From the NCBI GenBank assembly GCA_963978545.1, contig OZ021722.1, positions 13,458,301 through 13,522,300 of the forward strand: a stretch of DNA of 64,000 nucleotides, written 5' to 3'. The translations under genes were made by a program, and so were the position numbers. Shown here piece after piece: positions 58,365 to 64,000 of this stretch. Position 1 is the first letter of the stretch, and each line of letters begins with the position of its first letter. Below the pieces are notes generated by a model. The model worked only from the letters and a program-made list of their open reading frames with translations, ran no database searches and had not been told where the DNA came from. This stretch comes from Linyphia triangularis (Eukaryota > Arthropoda > Arachnida > Araneae > Linyphiidae).

Positions 58365-58806
58365 CCCATTTTTATATTCATTAACACAACGCCGATATCA
58401 AAAACATTTCTATCAGCAAAATGTGCAGGAAACTACGTTTTAAAATTTATTTATTAAAAATTAACGTGAATTTATGCTCATCATTTATTTATTCCGATTA
58501 AAGTAATTTTATTATTTATTTATTCTGATTAAAGTAGTTTTATTATTTAGTTATTAAAAAACTTTTGGCAACAGGAGAGAGTTTCAACATTGATAGGTTC
58601 AAAGCCATTTTTACGCGTTTGGATGGTTTATTAGTATTACGTAAAAGCGACCTTTTAGTGACAGTAACAGCCCCAAAATTCGATACAATGCATTGTCATC
58701 GACATCGAACCTATCTGCCAAGTTTCAGCCTGATTGGATGACGGCAAGGGGATTAATTAAGCCGCCGCAGATTTCGTTCCCATCGACAAACAAACACACT
58801 AAATCG
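58365..58806 (+). mobile_element. dispersed repeat R2, copy 3
   Basis: Matches the 6893-7345 copy block by block: ATTCATTAACA, CATTTCTATC, GGCAACAGGAGAGAGTTTC, TGCATTGTCATCGACATCGA, CAGCCTGATTGGATGACGGC. Confidence 0.72.
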
Positions 58807-59350
58807 AAGTTAATTGAAAGGATTTAAAAAGGGACAAAAAGACAACACTGAGAAAAACAGTTTCAAAGTTTTAAGATAGCGCGTACGAGAAACAGTTGTC
58901 ATGTAACAAAAACTTAAATAGTTCAAGTTCTACTAATGATAGAAACAAAATTTTTATGTCATTTTATTAAGTAAACTTTTATTATTCTGTACAATAATAA
59001 AAAAAATTGAAAATTTATATAAATGTTGAGTCCCAAACCTCCTTAAAGAAACCACGGTTAACTCCCGCTATTGAGCACGCAAAGTGAGGTCAGACATAAA
59101 ATACATAGCCATAGCACCAACTGTTTTTTTTAAAGTACCTGGGGGAATGGAATATTAGATTACATAATCACCATTAATACTAATTATTAACAAAAGAGAA
59201 AATATCAGTGTCGAATGAAAATAAACCTTATAAAAAAAAACACCTTAAAACTAAAAAGAAAGAAAATTCCCCCCTCCCCATAAAACTAAAAGTAAATAAA
59301 CAGATGAACTAAAATTTAAAAAATAATCGGCTTAGGGTCGATGTCCAGTT

Positions 59351-59570
59351 TACCCTGGGCCTTAAGTCCAAGCTCATTATAAAATTTTTATTTATTTATT
59401 TGAGTTTTGTAAAACATCGAACAACATCAGCATACATCTATTTTCATATAAGCAGGCGCATGCCCACACAATGCCTTTCCTGCGCATGCGTAAACATTAA
59501 GTGGGGGCAGACACCGGACCACACTTTTGACCAATTGAAAACAATACCATTGGGCTTAAGGCCCAGGGTA
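59351..59570. mobile_element. 220-bp MITE with TACCCTGGGCCTTAAG ends
   Basis: TACCCTGGGCCTTAAGTCCA at 59351 and its inverse TGGGCTTAAGGCCCAGGGTA at 59551-59570 form 20-bp TIRs with one mismatch. Non-coding; a TTTATT microsatellite and a TGCGCATGCG palindrome lie within. Confidence 0.85.
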
Positions 59571-59671
59571 ATATTATAATTTCACATCAAAATATATAGA
59601 AAATTTTTAACTTGCAAAGGCACTTACAATACGAAAGAAAAGTCTATCCAATTAAATTCTATCTCCCCCCC

Positions 59672-59672
59672 C

Positions 59673-59737
<65 letters not shown>
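59672..59737. repeat. A18 plus (TA)n microsatellite
   Basis: A-run at 59673-59690 followed by about 23 TA units. Confidence 0.95.
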
Positions 59738-59740
<3 letters not shown>

Positions 59741-59878
59741 CAAGAATATATGGACAGCAAAATTTTGTTCAGGTTAGCTGTTTGCAGCAAATTTCTAAAC
59801 GTCACACAACTTTAGTTATTTAACATGTTTTACAAAGAATGGCATAAATATCTCAGGACAGTAAGAGTTTCAAAACTA

Positions 59879-59882
<4 letters not shown>

Positions 59883-59923
<41 letters not shown>
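59883..59923. repeat. 41-base poly-A tract
   Basis: Uninterrupted A run. It could be the tail of an unrecognised retroposed sequence on the plus strand or simple slippage. Confidence 0.97.
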
Positions 59924-59924
<1 letters not shown>

Positions 59925-60192
59925 GTTAATACACCTGCTAAAACTAACTTGAAATGCGAAACTGAATGACTCGAACAGCAAACCAAACACGGAAACCGAG
60001 ATACATCAAAACGCATGAAATCTCAAAATAAATAACATCAATAACTCATTCCAAAGCTGATTGATGAGACAGTTCACATCAATTCAGCAAGACAAGAAAG
60101 AGATTGATCACAGTACTCCAGTTTCTTCGAATTACCCATGAAATTCGTAACAACGCACCAGTCTTCAATACACAATTTGCATCCGACGCATA

Positions 60193-60304
60193 GCACATCT
60201 GATGGCTGTGTGGTTAGAGCTCTGGCGTTAAGCATGGATGTTCCGGCCTGATTGCCCGTCATTGTGCACAAAAATAGGTCGTTGAGCGTACAAACCAACC
60301 AACC
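60193..60304 (+). mobile_element. tRNA-derived SINE, family B, copy 2 (internally deleted)
   Basis: It has the A-box region GGCTGTGTGGTTAGAGCTCT and the family B 3' part (CCGTCATTGTGCACAAAAAT, GGTCGTTGAGCG), but lacks the B-box segment. Tail AAACCAACCAACC. Target duplications GCATCCGACGCATA and CATCCGATGCATA flank it. Confidence 0.85.
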
Positions 60305-61688
60305 ATCATCCGATGCATAACTATCACCATGGAAGTAGCTCGTAAATTGACAATTAAAGCCTAATTAGTGTTGGAAGCAATCGGCTGTTCAATTTCGACA
60401 CCAGTTGTCTGACATAATCATAAAAATGTGTTTTAAGTTTTATAAGCTATTTTCGCAAGCACTGCATACACTGAGATATAAATTAAGCCAAACCAATTCA
60501 TAATTTTGGAGATTTGGCTCACAAATCTATGGAAATCAATATAATCTGCATAAACTAGGTTTTTAAATTGGACAGCTTCAGTGTAAGGATACAAAATAAG
60601 ATTCAGTCATACTCTCACCCGACAGGCATAACGCGCAGCTAGCATGTAAGATATCTCGCGACCAAACCTCTTTCACGCTCAACAATTCTTTATGAAGTAT
60701 CTCGATTTTGACAAATTGTCTCTAATCCAGCTGCCAGACAGTCTGGTGGGAATTTTCCGGGTTAGCTCCCAATCGGGACACAAATGTGCTGTGGAAAAAA
60801 TATCGCTGTGATAAAAGAAAGGAAAAAAAAAAAAAAGAAGAAAAAAAAAAGAAAAACGATATTGCTCGCTCTATAAGTTGTCTTGAAATTAAAAAAGCGA
60901 TTACTACAAAAAAAAAAAACAAAAAAAAAAAAAAAAAAACGTTGTATTTGAAAAAATGCAGAAACATTTCGCGTCTTTTGGTGCAAAATACTAATTCAAA
61001 ACATTTCAAGTGAAATTGATTTTTTAGCAATTTTTCTCACGCATAAGAACAAGTTCGGAGAAAAAAGATTTTTTTTTGTCAAAAAAACCGAGAAAAAAAA
61101 AGGAGATGGGGGGGGGGGGGGGGGAGAGGAGTGTTTAAACCAGGATTTTTTTTTTTGTAAACCTAGTCTTTTTTTTTAATTCCTTTTCTAATTACACGTA
61201 TACATATTTATAAGTAAAATTTGACATTAACTAGAATGTTCAAATAACCAAATAATATTCCTTCTGAAAATAATTTAAACTAAGTAAAAAAACAATTGTT
61301 ACTTATGTGGACATTTAAATCATACTAACTTTTAACATTATATTCAGAGATACAATTTTTTTTAAATTCAATGTATACAATATAATACAATAATAATTAT
61401 TTACTGCGTAATACATGGAATATTGCTCTTTGATTCATCAGTAGTGATGATAAGTTGTACAAAATGATATTTTTAAGATTTAGAAATAAGTTGTTAAAGC
61501 ACAAAACCTCTATTTTAGGAACAAATTTAAAACTCAGTCAATAATTTAATTTTAATTAATAATTTTAAATAATTATAAAACATTAATATATCCATTAGAT
61601 TAATATAAAAACTTATTGTTGATACTTATAAATACTTCATTAGTCTTAAATTATAAGATTGATTTTAATTTACGTTAGAACTTATTCT
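60305..61688. other. intergenic with purine tracts and a G17 run
   Basis: A/G-rich tracts lie at 60820-60860 and 60908-60940, and G17 at 61108-61124. The rest is AT-rich without features. Confidence 0.5.
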
Positions 61689-61999
61689 ACAGTCCTACAC
61701 AAAAGTTTAGACACAGAGGCTATTCACGAAAAAGCAATAATATTCATTTAATTTTCACAAGTTTTTTTCAAATATATATTCTTAAAGCCATAAGGAAAAA
61801 GTGTAGGGTAAAAAATTTCCAGGAAAAATGAAATAAAATTGTCTAACAACAAACAATTGAAACTTTGCTAACTTTCCATGCCTCAAAAGTATAGGCACAA
61901 ACGTAAGATTAGTGTAAACTCTTGAGAGGAAGTGATCGCATTATCAAAGGGGAGTGTCTTTAAGTTGCTAGAAAAGGTTTGAAGTAATTTTCACTGGTT

Positions 62000-63185
62000 A
62001 GAATGATGCCGAAGTCTATGCAATTTTCGCATGTAGAGATTTTAAGAATTTAGAATATATAGGTCAGAGATAAATCCATTTCTGATATTTTAATTGCATT
62101 AAATCGATCCAAAAGAGGTATTTATAGAGAGTTTTAGCACATGGTGACCAATATCAACCAAAATCACAATCTGGAAAGCCTCGAACGACCAGCAAACGGG
62201 ATGATAGACAAATTATAAAACTGGTTTCAAATCAATATAACTCTGCAAATCAGATCAAAAATATAATTGTCATTAAAGTTTCACGGGAAACTGTAAGTAG
62301 AAGAATTGTGGAATGCGTTTTTTTTTAATCTAAACTTAAACGCAAGCCGCGTTTGCAGTCTCACCACAAAGAAGCAAGACTGAATTGGGCTCAGTAACAT
62401 ATGTCACACAGCGACGAATGGCTACTGGTGATCTTTAGAGACGAAAAATATTGAGCCTAGATGGTCCAGAAAGATTTTCCTGTACTAAACTTCAACTTAA
62501 CTAGACATCACTTAGACGGTAGATCGTCACAGTGCTCATAGGTATTTAATCCATTTTGGCGGCGTGAAAGCATAATGTTCGCCAAACCACAACCCTATAG
62601 AGAACAAAAGGCTATAAGGTTTGGCGAGAATTATGTCTTCACGCCGCCAAAATGGATTAAATACCTATGAGCACTGTGACGATCTACCGTCTAAGTGATG
62701 TCTAGTTAAGTTGAAGTTTAGTATAGTACTGGAATGATCTTCATAAAGATCCTGTAAACTCAGTTTAGCCGACGTCAAGGTGAAGGTTCAGTCATGGTTT
62801 GGGGAAAATTTGGATTCAACGGCCAAACTTTCCTAGCGTTTTTAAAGGGAAAGCAAAACTCTGAGGCCTGCCAGGCAACTCTAGAAAGTAACTTTCTATC
62901 ATTTAGTGAGCTTTTAAGTGAACCTAACTGAAAATTTCAACAAGACAATGCCTCTAACCACACATCCAGGTCAACGAAAAAGTGGTTTATAGCCAAAACA
63001 AACATGGTTCTCGATTGGCCTGCAAATAGTCTTGACTGTAATCCTATCGAAAATGTATAAGGAATTCTTACAAAAGTTGTATACCTTTGGAAACAGTACT
63101 CCACCATTTTTTAACTTAAAGAAGCCATTGAAAAGACGTGGTATGGAATCAAGCCTGAAACCTTGCAAAAGCTTGTGCTTTTAAT
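62000..63185 (+). pseudogene. Tc1/Tc3-type transposase remnant (DD34E)
   Basis: N-terminal region with 'SGKPRTTSKRDDRQIIK'-like HTH sequence (62170-62225). Then 'DEKY' in place of the usual DE(S/K)xF, 'LDGPERFS' (62455-62480), 'WNDLHKDP' after the insertion (62730), 'FQQDNASNHTSRSTKKWF' with the second Asp (62935-62990), and 'LDWPANSLDCNPIENV' with the catalytic Glu (63010-63060). Frameshifts, stops and the palindrome insertion make it non-functional. Confidence 0.88.
62485..62721. mobile_element. 237-bp palindromic element, copy 2, nested in the transposase
   Basis: Same arms as copy 1 (CTAAACTTCAACTTAACTAG inward), with the asymmetric core in reverse orientation (GAGAACAAAAGGC). Host flanks suggest a small TAC or GTAC duplication. 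It interrupts the transposase between 'FS' and 'WNDL'. Confidence 0.9.
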
Positions 63186-63499
63186 AAAAAAAACCGTGTT
63201 TTCGATTTGATAAAACAATTTGAAAGCTTAATTGATTACTGAAACTTTTCGATTGCTTATAAAAAATTTTAAAAAATCGATTTGTGTCTAAGCTTACGTG
63301 CAACGGATTTTGATCGTTTTTTGTTATTTTTGCGATTAATTCGCTACAGATTTGTTTTGCATTTTCAAATTTATATTTTGAGTGTAATACGTGCTTATTA
63401 TTAAGTGATGCAAAGATTAAATCTTCTATTTCAATACTATTTTATAAAACACCAATTTTGTATTGTGTCTAAACTTTTGTGCAGAACTGTATCTATAAC

Positions 63500-64000
63500 A
63501 TTCACAAAAAATTTCATTTACAAAAACACCAGTCATGTAATACCAAGAATGTAGATCTTTCATTTAGTTAATTATTTTCTGGAAAATTAATAGAAAGAAA
63601 AACTAGATGCTTTTTTTTTTTTTTTTTTTTAATTTTTTATTCCATATAAAAACAAGTTTAGGATTTAACATTTTGAACAACAACAAAAAAACAAGTTTTG
63701 CAACTTCTTTTAAACCCAGATTGTTACACAATTTTTATTGTACAGCTCCAAAAGAAAAAAAAAATCTTTCAACATTCGCTGTAGATATTCGCTAGTAGAT
63801 AAAAGATATCTTTGCGATGGAAAACTTTTGGTTAAAAGTTAAAAGTAGAAGTTATTTACAACATCAAATAATTTAAAAAATCTAATTATAAATAAATAAA
63901 AATACAATTTTGATTATTCTTTAAAAAAAAATATTTGGTTTAAACCATGCCAAACCTACATAAGGCTGTATCATACTTATCGATATATTTCGTTATTGAA
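63500..64000. other. intergenic, nothing recognised
   Basis: AT-rich, with a T20-type run near 63615. No feature is identified before the window ends. Confidence 0.4.

Larger units (their letters stand above)
61690..63489 (+). mobile_element. dead Tc1/Tc3-like DNA transposon, 1800 bp including a nested palindrome
   Basis: TIRs CAGTCCTACACAAAAGTTTA (61690) and, inverted, CAGTTCTGCACAAAAGTTTA (ending 63489) extend through GACACA. TA lies on both sides (61688-61689, 63490-63491). The transposase remnant runs left to right inside. Without the 237-bp nested palindrome it is about 1.56 kb, a normal size for the group. Confidence 0.92.

Overview
The window looks like non-coding-rich nuclear DNA from an arthropod, most likely an arachnid. 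It is AT-rich, with short exons in long introns, GT-AG splice sites, many tRNA-derived SINEs and Tc1/mariner/TTAA-type DNA elements. The decayed non-LTR retrotransposon pieces resemble those I know from spider genomes. The lineage is inferred from these family resemblances and was not tested. There is no operon-like gene packing and no sign of prokaryotic sequence.

The only gene I can reconstruct end to end is a two-LIM muscle LIM protein (CSRP/Mlp family) on the minus strand. Its five coding exons lie between 25475 and 16292 and give a 198-residue product, with a probable 3.6-kb 3'UTR running to about 12.64 kb. Introns 1 to 4 are filled with nested repeats. Upstream of it on the same strand are three small exon-like blocks (31865-31761, 30715-30665, 28645-28512). 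The last two splice in phase into one conserved-looking open frame that I cannot name.

The rest is a mosaic of mobile and tandem DNA. 0-12 kb: a 650-bp foldback element, (TTTA)n, SINEs, palindromic MITEs, tandem duplications and a decayed mariner transposase. 12.6-25.5 kb: the LIM gene. 26.0-27.8 kb: a 91-bp satellite block whose relative lies in opposite orientation at 44.2-45.4 kb. 33.6-35.1 kb: a dead Tc1-like element carrying a MITE. 45.8-48.8 kb: a cluster of nested TTAA-flanked and palindromic elements. 56.7-59.6 kb: further dispersed repeats. 61.7-63.5 kb: a dead Tc1/Tc3-like element split by a 237-bp palindrome that also occurs at 3.4 kb.

The least ordinary observations are (i) a two-residue expansion of the second zinc knuckle in LIM1, forced by the only available AG acceptor; (ii) two satellite blocks that share a terminal motif and so look like a mobile satellite-bearing element; (iii) a 230-bp inverted-repeat element made of ten 20-bp units, each itself a potential hairpin, related to another palindrome 7 kb away; and (iv) two SINE families with unrelated bodies but the same AACCAACCAA-type tail. 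No transposase in the window is intact, so all the elements appear to be inactive or non-autonomous.
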